Shown: positions 36,279-47,484 of the stretch, in pieces | Layout of the letters: each line of letters opens with the position of its first letter | How positions within the stretch are numbered: the first letter of the stretch is position 1 | Assembly: GCF_009765365.1 (NCBI RefSeq) | Contig: NZ_VTOM01000017.1 | Coordinates: forward strand, 1 to 64,000 | DNA: 64,000 bases | Direction of reading: 5' to 3' | Origin: Antarcticirhabdus aurantiaca | GTDB taxonomy: Bacteria; Pseudomonadota; Alphaproteobacteria; Rhizobiales; Rhizobiaceae | Program-made: the position numbers and the translations under genes | Notes under the pieces: generated by a model | The model's database searches: none | What the model saw: the letters and a program-made list of their open reading frames with translations, nothing else | What the model was told of the DNA's origin: nothing

Positions 36279-38195
36279 TTGTCCCAACCGTCGAAAACGC
36301 CGCTGCTCGACCAGATCTCGTCGCCGGCCGACCTGCGCCGTTTTCCCCCGAAGGACCTTCGCCAGATCGCCGACGAGCTGCGCACCGATCTCGTCGACGC
36401 GGTGTCGACGACGGGCGGGCACCTCGGCGCGGGGCTCGGCGTCGTCGAGCTGACGGTGGCGCTGCACTACGTCTTCGATACGCCCGAGGACCGGCTGATC
36501 TGGGATGTCGGCCATCAGGCTTATCCGCACAAGATCCTGACCGGGCGCCGCGCGGCGATGCGCACCGTTCGCCAAGAGAACGGGCTGTCCGGCTTCGCCA
36601 AGCGCACCGAAAGCGAATACGACCCCTTCGGCGCGGGCCATTCCTCGACCTCGATCTCGGCCGGCCTCGGCATGGCGGTGGCGCGCGACCTCGATCGCGG
36701 CACCCGCAACGTCGTCGCCGTGATCGGCGACGGGGCGATGTCGGCGGGCATGGCCTACGAGGCGATGAACAATGCCGGCGCGCTCGATGCCCGGCTCGTC
36801 GTCATCCTCAACGACAACGACATGTCGATCGCCCCGCCGACCGGCGCGATGAGCGCCTATCTGGCGCGTCTCGTCTCCGGCAAGGCCTACCGCTCGCTTC
36901 GCGACCGGGCGAAGACCGTGTCGAAGCTCCTGCCCGAGTTCATGCGCGAGGGCGCGCGGAAGACCGAGGAGTTCACCCGCGGCTTCTTCACCGGGGGGAC
37001 CATGTTCGAGGAGCTCGGCTTCTACTATGTCGGGCCGATCGACGGGCACGACCTCGACCACCTCCTGCCGGTTCTCAAGAACGTCCGCGACGCCAAGCAG
37101 GGCCCGATCCTCGTCCACGTCGTGACCAAGAAGGGCAAGGGCTACGCGCCGGCCGAAAACTCGGCCGACAAGTATCACGGCGTCTCGACCTTCGACGTCA
37201 TCACGGGCGCGCAGGCGAAGGCCAAGAACACGGCGCCGAGCTACACCAGCGTCTTTGCCAAATCCCTCGTCCGCGAGGCGGAGAGCGACGACAAAATCGT
37301 CGCGATCAACGCCGCCATGCCCAACGGCACCGGGCTCGACCTCTTCGGCGAGGCCTTTCCCAAGCGCACCTTCGACGTCGGCATCGCCGAGCAGCATGCC
37401 GTGACCTTCGCCGCGGGTCTCGCCGCCGAGGGCTACAAGCCCTTCGTCGCGATCTACTCGACCTTCCTGCAGCGCGCCTACGACCAGATCGTCCACGACG
37501 TCGCGATCCAGCACCTGCCCGTGCGCTTCGCCATCGACCGCGCCGGCTTCGTCGGCGCCGACGGCGCGACCCATGCGGGGTCCTTCGACACCTCCTTCCT
37601 CGTGCCGCTGCCGGGCATGGTCGTGATGGCGCCGAGCGACGAGGCGGAGCTGCGGCACATGGTGGCCACCGCCGTCGCCTATGACGAGGGGCCGATCTCC
37701 TTCCGCTACCCCCGCGGCAACGGCGTCGGCGTCGAGCTGCCCGACCGCGGCACGGTGCTCGACATCGGCAAGGGGCGGATCGTCAAGCAGGGCACGAAGG
37801 TCGCGATCCTCTCCTTCGGCACGCGCCTCGCCGACAGCCTCGCCGCGGCCGAGGAGCTCGACACCTTCGGCCTGTCGACCACCGTCGCCGACGCGCGCTT
37901 CGCCAAGCCCCTCGATGCCGACCTCGTGTCGCGCCTCGCCCGCGAGCACGAGGTGCTGCTCCTCGTCGAGGAGGGGGCGAGCGGCGGCTTCGCGCATCAT
38001 GTGCTCGGCCACCTCGCCGCGAACGGCCTTCTCGACGAAGGCTTGAAGGTGCGCCCCGTGCTGATGCCCGATCGCTTCGCGGAGCACGCGGCCCCGGACG
38101 TGATGATCGCGAAGGCCGGCCTCGACAAGGCCGGTATCGTGGAGGCGGCCATGAAGGCGCTCGGCGCCTCCGCCCGCCAAGCCTTGAAAGCCTGA
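36279..38195 (+). CDS. dxs: 1-deoxy-D-xylulose-5-phosphate synthase
   Basis: A 638-aa thiamine-diphosphate enzyme that condenses pyruvate and glyceraldehyde 3-phosphate, the first step of the MEP isoprenoid pathway. Motifs: [15 protein letters not shown], the cofactor site [30 protein letters not shown] and [13 protein letters not shown]. It starts with TTG at 36279; GGAGG lies ten bases upstream and no ATG fits the family start MSQ-PLLDQI. Confidence 0.95.
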   Translation: MSQPSKTPLLDQISSPADLRRFPPKDLRQIADELRTDLVDAVSTTGGHLGAGLGVVELTVALHYVFDTPEDRLIWDVGHQAYPHKILTGRRAAMRTVRQENGLSGFAKRTESEYDPFGAGHSSTSISAGLGMAVARDLDRGTRNVVAVIGDGAMSAGMAYEAMNNAGALDARLVVILNDNDMSIAPPTGAMSAYLARLVSGKAYRSLRDRAKTVSKLLPEFMREGARKTEEFTRGFFTGGTMFEELGFYYVGPIDGHDLDHLLPVLKNVRDAKQGPILVHVVTKKGKGYAPAENSADKYHGVSTFDVITGAQAKAKNTAPSYTSVFAKSLVREAESDDKIVAINAAMPNGTGLDLFGEAFPKRTFDVGIAEQHAVTFAAGLAAEGYKPFVAIYSTFLQRAYDQIVHDVAIQHLPVRFAIDRAGFVGADGATHAGSFDTSFLVPLPGMVVMAPSDEAELRHMVATAVAYDEGPISFRYPRGNGVGVELPDRGTVLDIGKGRIVKQGTKVAILSFGTRLADSLAAAEELDTFGLSTTVADARFAKPLDADLVSRLAREHEVLLLVEEGASGGFAHHVLGHLAANGLLDEGLKVRPVLMPDRFAEHAAPDVMIAKAGLDKAGIVEAAMKALGASARQALKA

Positions 38196-38203
38196 TCGCC
38201 GAT

Positions 38204-38980
38204 ATGCCCCAGACCATGCCGCACCGCCCGCCGCGCGTGGATCGCGTCCGCCTCGACGCGCTGATGATCGAGCGGGGCCTCGCCGAAAGCCGCTCGCGCG
38301 CCGCAGACGCCGTGAAGCGCGGCCACGTCGTCGTGGAGGGCGAGACGGCCTCCAAGGCCTCGATGATGGTCCTGCCGGACGCGGCAATCGAGGTTTCCGA
38401 CCCCGCCAGCCCTTACGTCTCGCGCGCCGCGCTGAAGCTCCTCGCCGGCCTCGACGCCTTCGCCATCGACCCGGCGGGCAGGCTCTGCCTCGACGTCGGG
38501 GCGTCCACCGGCGGCTTCACGCAGGTGCTTCTCGAGCGCGGCGCGACCCACGTCGTCGCGGTCGACGTCGGACAGGGGCAGATGCACGACACGATCCGGG
38601 CGGACGGTCGCGTCACCGAGATCGACGGGCTGAACGCCCGCGACATGACGCTCGAGGACATCGGCGGCGAGGCTCCAAGCCTCGTCGTCGCCGACGTGTC
38701 CTTCATCTCGCTGACCCTTGCCCTGCCGCCGGCGCTCGACATGGCGCTTCCCGGCGCCGAGGCCGTCCTCCTCGTCAAGCCGCAGTTCGAGGCGGGGCGC
38801 GAGGCCGTCGGCAAAGGCGGCATGCTGCGCGATCCCGACAGCGCGCCGGCGGTCGCCGAGCGGCTGCGCGATTGGCTCGACGGCCTGCCCGGCTGGCGTG
38901 CGCTCGGGCTCGTCCCCTCCCCCATCCGCGGCGGCGACGGCAATGTCGAATACGTGCTGGGCGGCAGGAAGGACCGATGA
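38204..38980 (+). CDS. tlyA: TlyA-family rRNA 2'-O-methyltransferase
   Basis: A 258-aa protein. Residues of about 5-70 form an S4 RNA-binding domain (RLDALMIERGLAESRSRAADAVKRGHVVV); the rest is an FtsJ-like methyltransferase (CLDVGASTGGFTQVLLERGA SAM site, KPQFEAGREAVGKGG). It modifies ribosomal RNA and in some species behaves as a hemolysin. It is 9 bases after dxs and overlaps the next methyltransferase gene by four bases. Confidence 0.88.
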   Translation: MPQTMPHRPPRVDRVRLDALMIERGLAESRSRAADAVKRGHVVVEGETASKASMMVLPDAAIEVSDPASPYVSRAALKLLAGLDAFAIDPAGRLCLDVGASTGGFTQVLLERGATHVVAVDVGQGQMHDTIRADGRVTEIDGLNARDMTLEDIGGEAPSLVVADVSFISLTLALPPALDMALPGAEAVLLVKPQFEAGREAVGKGGMLRDPDSAPAVAERLRDWLDGLPGWRALGLVPSPIRGGDGNVEYVLGGRKDR

Positions 38981-40236
38981 GCGTCGCGATTTCCAGGGAT
39001 GCGCGGGCGCTGCTGATCGAGCGGCTCGCCGCCAAGGGCGACGGCGTGGGTCACGGGGCCGACGGGAGCCTGCGCTTCGTGCCCTTCACGCTGCCGGGCG
39101 AGCGGGTGACGGCGGGCGGCGACGGCCCGCGCCTCCATCTCCTGTCCGTGGACGTGCCTTCGCCGCACCGCGTCGCGCCGCCCTGCCCGCATTTCGGCGT
39201 TTGCGGCGGATGCGATCTCCAGCACGCCGACGCCGAGACCTACCGCGCCTTCAAGCGCGACCTCGTCGCATCCGCGCTCGCCCGCGAGGGCGTCGAGGCC
39301 GAGGTGGCGCCGCTGATCCCCTGTGCCCCCGCGACGCGCCGGCGCGCCGTCTTCGCCGCGCAGAAGCGGCCGGACGGGCGCCCGACCTTCGGCTTCTTCG
39401 AGGCCGAAACCCACCGCGTCGTCGACATCGAGACCTGCAAGGTCGTAACCCCCGCCATCGAGCGGCGCATCCCGGCGCTTCGGCGCATCGCCGCCACGGC
39501 GATCGGGCGCAAGGCGCCGCTCAAGATCACGGTGATCGACACGCAGGTCGGGCTGGACGTATCGCTGGCCGACGCGGCCAAGCTCACCGAGGACGCCCGG
39601 CGCCGCGTCGTTTCCATGGCGCTCGCCGAGGATTTTGCCCGCATCACCGTCGACGGCGAGGTCCTGGCCGAGTCGCGGCCACCGAGCGTCAGCTTCGGCG
39701 CGGTCGCGGTGCGCCCGCCGCCCGGCGCCTTTCTCCAGGCCGTGCGCTCGGCCGAGGAAGCGATGGCCGATCTCGTCGCGGCGCACCTTGCCGGCGCCAA
39801 GCGCGTCGCCGACCTGTTCTGCGGCGCCGGCACCTTCGCGCTGCGGCTCGCCGCGAACTCGGCCGTCCACGGCGTCGAGAACGACGCGCCGGCGCTCGCC
39901 GCGCTGGAGGCGGCGGTTCGCGGCGCGCGCGGCGCGCGGCTGAAGCCCGTCACGGTGGAGCGGCGCGACCTGTTCCGCCGGCCGATGCAGCCCAAGGACC
40001 TGAAGCCCTTCGACGGGCTCGTCTTCGACCCGCCGCGCGCGGGCGCCGAAGCGCAGGCGCGCGAGCTGGCGGCGTCGAGCGTCAAGCGCGTCGCGGCCGT
40101 GTCCTGCAACCCGGCGACGCTCGCCCGCGACCTCGCGATCCTGACGGCCGGCGGCTACCGCGTCCTGTCCGTCACGCCGGTCGACCAGTTCCTCTGGTCG
40201 CATCACGTCGAGGCCGTCGCGCTCCTGGAGCGCTGA
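38977..40236 (+). CDS. TrmA/RlmD-family rRNA (uracil-5-)-methyltransferase
   Basis: A 419-aa enzyme that puts a methyl group on C5 of a uridine in RNA. It has the iron-sulfur cysteines Cys70, Cys76 and Cys79 (CPHFGVCGGC) with a fourth in DIETCKV, a SAM site (VADLFCGAGTFALRLA) and the catalytic SCNPATLARDL with the nucleophilic cysteine. An N-terminal TRAM-like domain is present. RlmD or RlmC specificity cannot be separated by eye. It is translationally coupled to tlyA. Confidence 0.88.
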   Translation: MSVAISRDARALLIERLAAKGDGVGHGADGSLRFVPFTLPGERVTAGGDGPRLHLLSVDVPSPHRVAPPCPHFGVCGGCDLQHADAETYRAFKRDLVASALAREGVEAEVAPLIPCAPATRRRAVFAAQKRPDGRPTFGFFEAETHRVVDIETCKVVTPAIERRIPALRRIAATAIGRKAPLKITVIDTQVGLDVSLADAAKLTEDARRRVVSMALAEDFARITVDGEVLAESRPPSVSFGAVAVRPPPGAFLQAVRSAEEAMADLVAAHLAGAKRVADLFCGAGTFALRLAANSAVHGVENDAPALAALEAAVRGARGARLKPVTVERRDLFRRPMQPKDLKPFDGLVFDPPRAGAEAQARELAASSVKRVAAVSCNPATLARDLAILTAGGYRVLSVTPVDQFLWSHHVEAVALLER

Positions 40237-40335
40237 GGCGCGTCGCGAGAGCCTTGCGCGCTTTTGCCGCCTGCCTCTAAACCAGCTGTCGCGAAGGGCC
40301 TCAGCGCCCCGGCTTGACGGCTGGACGACATTTCC

Positions 40336-41289
40336 ATGGCACGAACCCGCGACGACGAAGCTTCCCGCCTCGACGAGGCCGCGCGCGCCGGCTGGCTCTA
40401 CTACGTCGCCGGCAAGACACAGGACGAGATCGCCCAGGCGCTCGGGCTGTCGCGCCAGAGCGTCCAGCGCCTCGTATCGCTCTCCACCTCGGCCGGCCTC
40501 GTGCGGGTGCGCATCGACCATCCGATCGCCGCCTGCCTCGACCTCGCCGCCCGGCTGAAGGACCGATTCGGCCTGCGCTTCGCCGAGGTGACGCCGAGCG
40601 ACCCGGCCTCGGCCTCGACGACGCTCGGCATCGCCGACGCCTGCGCGGCCGACCTCGAGCGGCGCTTGTCGCAGCCGGACCCGATCATCCTCGCCATCGG
40701 CACCGGGCGCACCCTCAAGGCGGCCGTCGAGCACCTGCCGCCCATGCAGTGCCGCCAGCACCGCATCGTCTCGCTCACCGGCAATGTCGGGCTCGACGGT
40801 GCGGCCTCGATCTACAACGTCGTCTTCTCCATGGCCGACCGGGTCGGCGCCCCGCACTATCCGATGCCGCTGCCCGTTGTCGCGACTTCGCCGGAGGAGC
40901 GGGCCTTCCTTCACGAGCAGAAGATGATTCGCGCGACCCTGTCGCTTGCCGCGAGCGCCGACGTCGCCTTCGTCGGCATCGGCCAGCTCGGTACCGGCGC
41001 GCCGCTCGTCTCGGACGGATTCATCTCCGAGGCCGAGCTCGAGGCCGTCCGGCGGGCGGGTGCCGTCGGCGAGATCTGCGGCTGGCTCTTCGACGCGGCG
41101 GGGCGCATCGTCGACTGCGCCTTCAACCGCCGCGTCGCCGGCGCGCCGCTGCCGGACATCGCCACCTGCGAGGTGGTCGCCGTCGCCATGGGACCGGCGA
41201 AGCAGGCGGGCCTGCACGCCGCCCTCGGCACGCTCGTCAACGGCGTCATCACCGACGAGGCGACCGCGATCGCGCTGCTCGCCGATTAA
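40336..41289 (+). CDS. SorC/DeoR-type sugar-binding transcriptional regulator
   Basis: A 317-aa protein: an N-terminal helix-turn-helix (AGKTQDEIAQALGLSRQSVQRLVSL) and a C-terminal sugar-phosphate-binding domain (IGTGRTLKAAVEHLPPM, NVGLDG, FVGIGQLGTGAPLVSDGF). SorC-family members respond to phosphorylated sugars. It precedes the polyol importer on the same strand by 137 bp and is likely its regulator. Confidence 0.88.
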   Translation: MARTRDDEASRLDEAARAGWLYYVAGKTQDEIAQALGLSRQSVQRLVSLSTSAGLVRVRIDHPIAACLDLAARLKDRFGLRFAEVTPSDPASASTTLGIADACAADLERRLSQPDPIILAIGTGRTLKAAVEHLPPMQCRQHRIVSLTGNVGLDGAASIYNVVFSMADRVGAPHYPMPLPVVATSPEERAFLHEQKMIRATLSLAASADVAFVGIGQLGTGAPLVSDGFISEAELEAVRRAGAVGEICGWLFDAAGRIVDCAFNRRVAGAPLPDIATCEVVAVAMGPAKQAGLHAALGTLVNGVITDEATAIALLAD

Positions 41290-41317
41290 GCAGCGTGCTG
41301 GATTGAAGGGCTCGGCG

Positions 41318-41350
41318 AAGCCGAATTGCTGCGCTGCCGCACGGCTTTTT
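41318..41350 (+). terminator. Possible terminator after the SorC regulator
   Basis: AAGCCG at 41318-41323 pairs with CGGCTT at 41342-41347, followed by TTT. The loop is long (18 bases) and GC-rich. It lies just before the promoter-like sequence of the importer, so it could separate the two units. Confidence 0.3.
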
Positions 41351-41352
41351 CG

Positions 41353-41382
41353 TTGACACTCCGATCAAGTCGTCCGAACAAT
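41353..41382 (+). promoter_or_regulatory. Promoter-like sequence of the polyol importer
   Basis: TTGACA at 41353-41358 and AACAAT at 41377-41382 are 18 bases apart, a fair sigma-70 pair. It is 45 bases upstream of the substrate-binding protein start, and the importer gene has CGGGAGG as ribosome-binding site. Confidence 0.45.
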
Positions 41383-41426
41383 TGCCCCGGCTTTGGTCAT
41401 TTGCTCATCGACCTTCGGGAGGCCTC

Positions 41427-42743
41427 ATGTATCTCAACCGCCTAATCGCGGGCGCGGCGTCGCTGCTCGCCCTGACCGTATCGGCCGGCGCCCAGACGAC
41501 TCTGACGATCGGAACGGTCAACAACAGCGACATGATCCGCATGCAGGGTCTGACGGACGAGTTCACCAAGGCTCATCCGGACATCACCGTGAACTGGGTG
41601 ACGCTGGAAGAGAACGTTCTTCGCCAGCGCGTCACCACCGACATCGCCACGAATGGCGGCCAGTTCGACATCATGACCATCGGCACCTACGAGGTCCCGA
41701 TCTGGTCGAAGCAGGGCTGGCTGGCGCCGCTCGACAATCTCGGGCAGGCCTACGACGTCGACGACATTCTGCCGCCGATCCGCAACGCCCTGTCGACGGA
41801 CGGCCAGCTCTTCGCCGCCCCCTTCTACGCCGAGAGCGTGATGACGCTCTACCGCACCGACCTTCTGGAGAAGGCCGGGCTGACCATGCCCGAGAAGCCG
41901 ACCTGGACCTTCATCTCGGAAGCCGCGGAGAAGATGACCGACAAGGATGCCGGCGTGTACGGCATCTGCCTGCGCGGCAAGCCGGGCTGGGGCGAGAACA
42001 TGGCCTTCCTCGGCAACATGGCGCGCGAGTTCGGAGCGAACTACTTCGACGCGTCCTGGCAGCCGCAGTTCGAGAGCGACGGCTGGAAGCAGGCCGTCAC
42101 CCTCTACGTCGACCTGATGACGAAGTACGGTCCTCCGGGCGCCGCCTCCAACGGCTTCAACGAGAACCTGTCGCTGTTCGGCCAGGGCAAGTGCGGCATG
42201 TGGATGGATGCCACCGTCGCGGCCTCCTTCGTCACCGACCCCAAGCAGAGCCAGGTGCCGGACAAGGTCGGCTTCGCGCCCGCCCCTTGCGGCATCGACA
42301 ACTGCCCGAACGAGGGGGCGAACTGGCTCTGGGCCTGGTCGCTCGCCATCCCGCAGTCCTCGCAGAAGAAGGAAGCCGCGCAGACCTTCATCGCCTGGGC
42401 GACCTCGAAGGACTACCTGGACCTCGTGGCCTCCAAGGAAGGCTGGGCGAACGTGCCTCCGGGCACCCGCACCTCGCTCTACGAGAACCCGGAATACACG
42501 AAGGCCGCGCCCTTCGCCGAGGCGACGCTCGCGGCGATCAACAAGGCCGACCCCTCGGCCGGCGAGAACAAGCCCTATGTCGGCCTGCAGTTCGCCGCGA
42601 TCCCCGAGTTCCAGGGTCTCGGCACCGCCGTCGGCCAGGTGATGGCGGCCGCTCTCTCCGGTCAGCAGAGCGTCGATCAGGCGCTGGCCGCCGCGCAGGC
42701 CCAGGCGACGCGCGAGATGACCCGCGCGGGCTACATCAAGTAA
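41427..42743 (+). CDS. smoE: Sugar-alcohol ABC transporter substrate-binding protein (SmoE-like)
   Basis: A 438-aa periplasmic protein with signal peptide (residues 1-22, AGAASLLALTVSAGA) and the family-1 binding fold. The phrases NGGQFDIMTIGTYEVPIWSKQGWLAPL and FAPAPCGIDNCPNEGANWLWAWSLAIP match SmoE/MtlE for sorbitol and mannitol. It starts with ATG at 41427. A hairpin follows before the permease genes, suggesting higher expression than the permeases. Confidence 0.85.
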   Translation: MYLNRLIAGAASLLALTVSAGAQTTLTIGTVNNSDMIRMQGLTDEFTKAHPDITVNWVTLEENVLRQRVTTDIATNGGQFDIMTIGTYEVPIWSKQGWLAPLDNLGQAYDVDDILPPIRNALSTDGQLFAAPFYAESVMTLYRTDLLEKAGLTMPEKPTWTFISEAAEKMTDKDAGVYGICLRGKPGWGENMAFLGNMAREFGANYFDASWQPQFESDGWKQAVTLYVDLMTKYGPPGAASNGFNENLSLFGQGKCGMWMDATVAASFVTDPKQSQVPDKVGFAPAPCGIDNCPNEGANWLWAWSLAIPQSSQKKEAAQTFIAWATSKDYLDLVASKEGWANVPPGTRTSLYENPEYTKAAPFAEATLAAINKADPSAGENKPYVGLQFAAIPEFQGLGTAVGQVMAAALSGQQSVDQALAAAQAQATREMTRAGYIK

Positions 42744-42795
42744 GACCGGCCTCGGCCGCCCGGCGCCGCCTCCGATAGGACGGCGGCGCCACCGC

Positions 42796-42829
42796 CTTCC
42801 CCCTTTCCCGCAGGCGGGCGAGGGGGAAG
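42796..42829 (+). repeat. Hairpin between binding protein and permease genes
   Basis: CTTCCCCC at 42796-42803 pairs with GGGGGAAG at 42822-42829 and CCCGC pairs with GCGGG inside, with mismatches. It resembles the palindromes near 11264. In ABC operons a hairpin at this position commonly protects the upstream mRNA and reduces downstream expression. Confidence 0.5.
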
Positions 42830-42889
42830 CGCCTTTTAGGCTCCGCTCCGGCGGCTCCCGCCCCTCCCCTCCCTTCCCGGATGCGTTTC

Positions 42890-43753
42890 ATGGCGACACT
42901 CCATACGAAGTCGGCGGCGCGCGCGATGATGGCTCCGGCGGTCATCGCGCTCTTCGTGTGGATGATCGTGCCGCTGGCGCTGACGCTCTGGTTCTCGACG
43001 CTGCGCTACAGCTTCTACGGGATCGACACGCCCTTCGTGGGCTTCGAGAACTACACCTACTTCCTCACCGATCCACGCTTCCTCAGCGCCTTCCAGAACA
43101 CGCTGATCCTGGTTCTCGGCGTCCTGTTCGTCACGGTCGTCGGCGGCACGCTGATCGCGCTTCTCCTCGATCAGGCCTTCTTTGGCCAGTCGGCCGTGCG
43201 CCTCCTCGTTCTCGCGCCCTTCTTCGTCATGCCGACGGTCGCCGCGCTGGTGTGGAAGAACATGATGATGAACCCGGTCTACGGGGTCATCAGCCAGGTG
43301 CTCGCCGCCCTCGGCCTGCCACCCGTCGACTGGCTGAACAATTATCCGCTCCTGTCCATCATCATCATCGTCGCCTGGCAGTGGCTGCCCTTCGCGACGC
43401 TGATCCTCCTCACCTCGCTGCAATCGCTGTCCGAGGACCAGAAGGAAGCGGCCGAGATGGACGGAGCCGGGCCGCTGTCGATCTTCTTCTACATCACGCT
43501 GCCGCACATGAAGCGCGCGATCACCGTCGTGATCCTGATCCAGACCATCTTCATCCTGTCGATCTACGCCGAGATCTTCGTCACCACCGGCGGCGGCACG
43601 TCCTCCTCCAACCTCACCTTCTTCATCGCGACGCTGATCCAGCTCGACGGCGACGTCGGCACGGCCTCGGCGGGCGGCATCGTCGCCGTCATCCTCGCCA
43701 ACATCGTCTCGATCTTCCTCGTGCGCCTCGTCGGCAAGAACCTGGAGGCCTGA
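42890..43753 (+). CDS. smoF: Sugar-alcohol ABC transporter permease (SmoF-like)
   Basis: A 287-aa inner-membrane permease with six predicted helices and the cytoplasmic EAA-type loop EAAEMDGAGPLSIFFYITLPHM. The start is either 42890 (MATLHTKSAARAMMAPAV, matching the family) or three codons earlier at 42881; neither has a clear ribosome-binding site. It is 5 bases before its partner permease. Confidence 0.87.
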   Translation: MATLHTKSAARAMMAPAVIALFVWMIVPLALTLWFSTLRYSFYGIDTPFVGFENYTYFLTDPRFLSAFQNTLILVLGVLFVTVVGGTLIALLLDQAFFGQSAVRLLVLAPFFVMPTVAALVWKNMMMNPVYGVISQVLAALGLPPVDWLNNYPLLSIIIIVAWQWLPFATLILLTSLQSLSEDQKEAAEMDGAGPLSIFFYITLPHMKRAITVVILIQTIFILSIYAEIFVTTGGGTSSSNLTFFIATLIQLDGDVGTASAGGIVAVILANIVSIFLVRLVGKNLEA

Positions 43754-43758
43754 CACGC

Positions 43759-44589
43759 ATGGCCCGCGGCATCTCTCCCACCCGCAAGATCGGCATGACG
43801 GTGCTCGCCTGGGCCGTCGGCTTCCTGATCTTCTTCCCGATCCTCTGGACGGTGCTGACCTCGTTCAAGACCGAGCTCGACGCCATCGCCATCCCGCCGA
43901 AGTTCCTCGTCTTCGACTGGACCACCGAGAACTACGCGGCGATCCAGGAACAGCGGAACTACTTCTCCTTCCTGATGAACTCGATCTACCTGTCGCTCGG
44001 ATCGACCGCGCTCGGGCTCCTGATCGCCATCCCCGCCGCCTGGGCCATGGCCTTCTCGCCGACCAAGCGCACGAAGGACGTCCTTCTCTGGATGCTGTCG
44101 ACGAAGATGATGCCGGCGGTCGGCGCGCTCGTGCCGATCACCATCCTGTTCCGCAACTTCGGCCTTCTCGACTCGCGCATCGGCCTCATCGTCATCCTGT
44201 GCCTGATCAACCTGCCGATCATCGTCTGGATGCTCTACACCTACTTCAAGGAGATCCCCGGCGAGATCCTGGAGGCCGCGCGCATGGACGGCGCCTCGCT
44301 GGTCAAGGAGATCACGCAGGTTCTCACGCCCATGGCGCTGCCGGGCATCGCCTCGACCATCCTCCTCAACGTCATCCTCGCCTGGAACGAGGCCTTCTGG
44401 ACGCTCCTGCTGACGACCACGAACGCGGCGCCCCTGTCGGCCTTCATCGCCTCCTTCTCCTCCCCGCAGGGCAACTTCTACGCCAAGCTCTCCGCCGCCT
44501 CGACGCTCGCCATCGCGCCGATCCTCATCATCGGCTGGTTCTCGCAGAAGCAGCTCGTGCGCGGCCTCACCTTCGGCGCGGTGAAATGA
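43759..44589 (+). CDS. smoG: Sugar-alcohol ABC transporter permease (SmoG-like)
   Basis: A 276-aa second permease with six helices and [21 protein letters not shown] as EAA loop. It forms a heterodimer with the SmoF-like protein and is energised by the ATPase gene 28 bases downstream. The start at 43759 fits the family. Confidence 0.88.
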   Translation: MARGISPTRKIGMTVLAWAVGFLIFFPILWTVLTSFKTELDAIAIPPKFLVFDWTTENYAAIQEQRNYFSFLMNSIYLSLGSTALGLLIAIPAAWAMAFSPTKRTKDVLLWMLSTKMMPAVGALVPITILFRNFGLLDSRIGLIVILCLINLPIIVWMLYTYFKEIPGEILEAARMDGASLVKEITQVLTPMALPGIASTILLNVILAWNEAFWTLLLTTTNAAPLSAFIASFSSPQGNFYAKLSAASTLAIAPILIIGWFSQKQLVRGLTFGAVK

Positions 44590-44617
44590 CGACGCACGCC
44601 AGACAAGGATCGCCCCG

Positions 44618-45619
<1,002 letters not shown>

Positions 45620-45714
45620 CATCACGGCCCGCCCGCGTCGCGGGAACCCCGCCCCATTTCCAGACCCTCGCAAATCTTCTAGGTCCTTGAAGCGAGGACC
45701 TTGGAGGGGCGGGG

Positions 45715-47349
45715 ATGGACAGTCTTTTTCTGGGGGTCGACGTCGGCACCGGCAGTGCCCGCGCCGGCCTCTTCGACGCGCGCGGGGCGCTTCTCGGCGC
45801 GGCGCGGCGTCCCATCCGGCTCTGGCACGAGGACGGCTCGATCGTCGAGCAGTCCTCCGCCGACATCTGGGCTGCGGTCTGCGACAGCGTGCGCGAGGCG
45901 CTCCGGCTGGCCGGCGTGGCGGGCCGGGACGTGAAGGGCGTCGGCTTCGACGCCACCTGCTCGCTCGTCGTCCTCGACGCGCAAGGCCGCTCGCTTCCCG
46001 TCGGACCGTCCGAGGATCCGCAGCGCGACGTCGTGGTCTGGATGGATCACCGCGCCATCGACCAGGCCCGCCGCATCAACGCCACCGGCCATCCGGTCCT
46101 GCGCTACGTGGGGGGCGCGGTCTCGCCCGAGATGGAGACCCCGAAGCTCCTGTGGCTGAAGGAGAACCGGCCGGCGGTCTTCGCGAAGGCAGGCCACTTC
46201 TTCGACCTCGCCGACTACCTGTCCTGGCGCGCCACCGGCAGCCTCCAGCGCTCGGTCTGCACGCTCACCTGCAAGTGGACCTATCTCGCCCATGCCGGCG
46301 GGTGGGACGCCGGGTTCCTGCGCGAGATCAGCCTCGGCGAGCTCGCCGCCGACGGTTTCGCCCGCATCGGCGCGGACGTGGTCGATATCGGCACGCCGCT
46401 CGGCCGCGGCCTGACGCGCGAAGCCGCGCAGGCGCTCGGCCTCGAGCCGGGCACGCCCATCGGCGCCTCGCTGATCGACGCCCATGCCGGCGCGGTCGGA
46501 ACGCTCGGAAGCCGGCGGCTGGCCGGGGAGCCGTCCGATCCAGCGAACGAGCTGGCGCTGATCCTCGGCACCTCGTCCTGCGCCATGGCTGTGACGCGCG
46601 AGCCGGCCTTCGTGGACGGCGTCTGGGGGCCCTACTTCCGCGCGCTCCTGCCGGGAACCTGGATGCTGGAGGGCGGCCAGTCCGCCTATGGCGCGGCGCT
46701 CGATCACCTCGTGTCGCTGCACCCGGCGGCGACCGCCGCGCGCGAGGAAGCCGAGCGGCGCGGCCTGTCGCTCCTCGACCATCTGGAAGCCCGCGCGGTG
46801 GCGATGGCCGGCTCGGCGGACGAGGCGGCACGGCTCGCGCGCGACATCCACATCGTGCCCGAATTCCTCGGCAACCGCTCGCCCGAGGCCGATCCGGCGG
46901 CACGGGCGGCGCTCGCCGGCCTGACGCTGGAGGCGGGGGGCGACCATCTCGTCCGCCTCTTCGTCGCTGGGCTCTGCGGCCTGTCCTACGGCACGCGCCA
47001 GATCGTCGAGGCGATGCGGGAGAAGGGCGTCGGGCTCGGCGCCATCGTCGCCTCGGGCGGTGCCTCGCGTTCGCCCCTCCTGCGCCGCATCTTGTCCGAC
47101 GCGACGGGCCTTGCGGTCGCGCTTCCGCAAACGCGCGAGCCGGTGCTTCTGGGCAGCGCCATGGTCGGATCGGTCGCGGCCGGCGCTTATCCGGATCTGT
47201 CGGCCGCGGCCGACGCCATGTGCCGGATCGGCGAGGAAACGCGGCCGAGCGCGGCGATGACCGCGTTTCACGGCGCCAAGTTCGAGGCCTTCGAGGCGCT
47301 GCAGCGCGCCGAGCGGGAGACCCGGAGGATCATGGCGCGCCTGGGCTGA
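45715..47349 (+). CDS. FGGY-family pentulose/sugar kinase
   Basis: A 544-aa kinase with two actin-like domains: LFLGVDVGTGSARAGLFD (phosphate 1), VVVWMDHRAIDQARRIN, IGASLIDAHAGAVGT and the C-terminal ASGGASRSPLLRRILSD. Length and the WMDHRA motif fit D-ribulokinase-type FGGY kinases rather than glycerol kinase. Next to the polyol importer it would phosphorylate the ketose formed from the imported sugar alcohol, but no polyol dehydrogenase is in the cluster. Confidence 0.85.
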   Translation: MDSLFLGVDVGTGSARAGLFDARGALLGAARRPIRLWHEDGSIVEQSSADIWAAVCDSVREALRLAGVAGRDVKGVGFDATCSLVVLDAQGRSLPVGPSEDPQRDVVVWMDHRAIDQARRINATGHPVLRYVGGAVSPEMETPKLLWLKENRPAVFAKAGHFFDLADYLSWRATGSLQRSVCTLTCKWTYLAHAGGWDAGFLREISLGELAADGFARIGADVVDIGTPLGRGLTREAAQALGLEPGTPIGASLIDAHAGAVGTLGSRRLAGEPSDPANELALILGTSSCAMAVTREPAFVDGVWGPYFRALLPGTWMLEGGQSAYGAALDHLVSLHPAATAAREEAERRGLSLLDHLEARAVAMAGSADEAARLARDIHIVPEFLGNRSPEADPAARAALAGLTLEAGGDHLVRLFVAGLCGLSYGTRQIVEAMREKGVGLGAIVASGGASRSPLLRRILSDATGLAVALPQTREPVLLGSAMVGSVAAGAYPDLSAAADAMCRIGEETRPSAAMTAFHGAKFEAFEALQRAERETRRIMARLG

Positions 47350-47484
47350 AAGCTGAGCCGAGGTCGTTGAGATCGTTTGACATTCCGGGCGGAGAGGAGA
47401 AAGGAAGAGGTGCGGGCGCAGCGCGCCGCCTCTCGTTCCCTCCGCCCTCCCCCGACGCCTGACATCAAGCGGCCGACATTTCCC

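Noticed and set aside
36015-38387. A 790-codon minus-strand frame opposite dxs
   Set aside because: The dxs motifs are complete on the plus strand; the opposite frame is Arg/Gly/Ala-rich and lacks family sequence.
38413-41217. A 934-codon open frame on the minus strand across tlyA, the methyltransferase gene and the SorC gene
   Set aside because: GC-rich codon positions of real plus-strand genes produce long mirror frames; the product has no domain and the plus-strand genes are certain.
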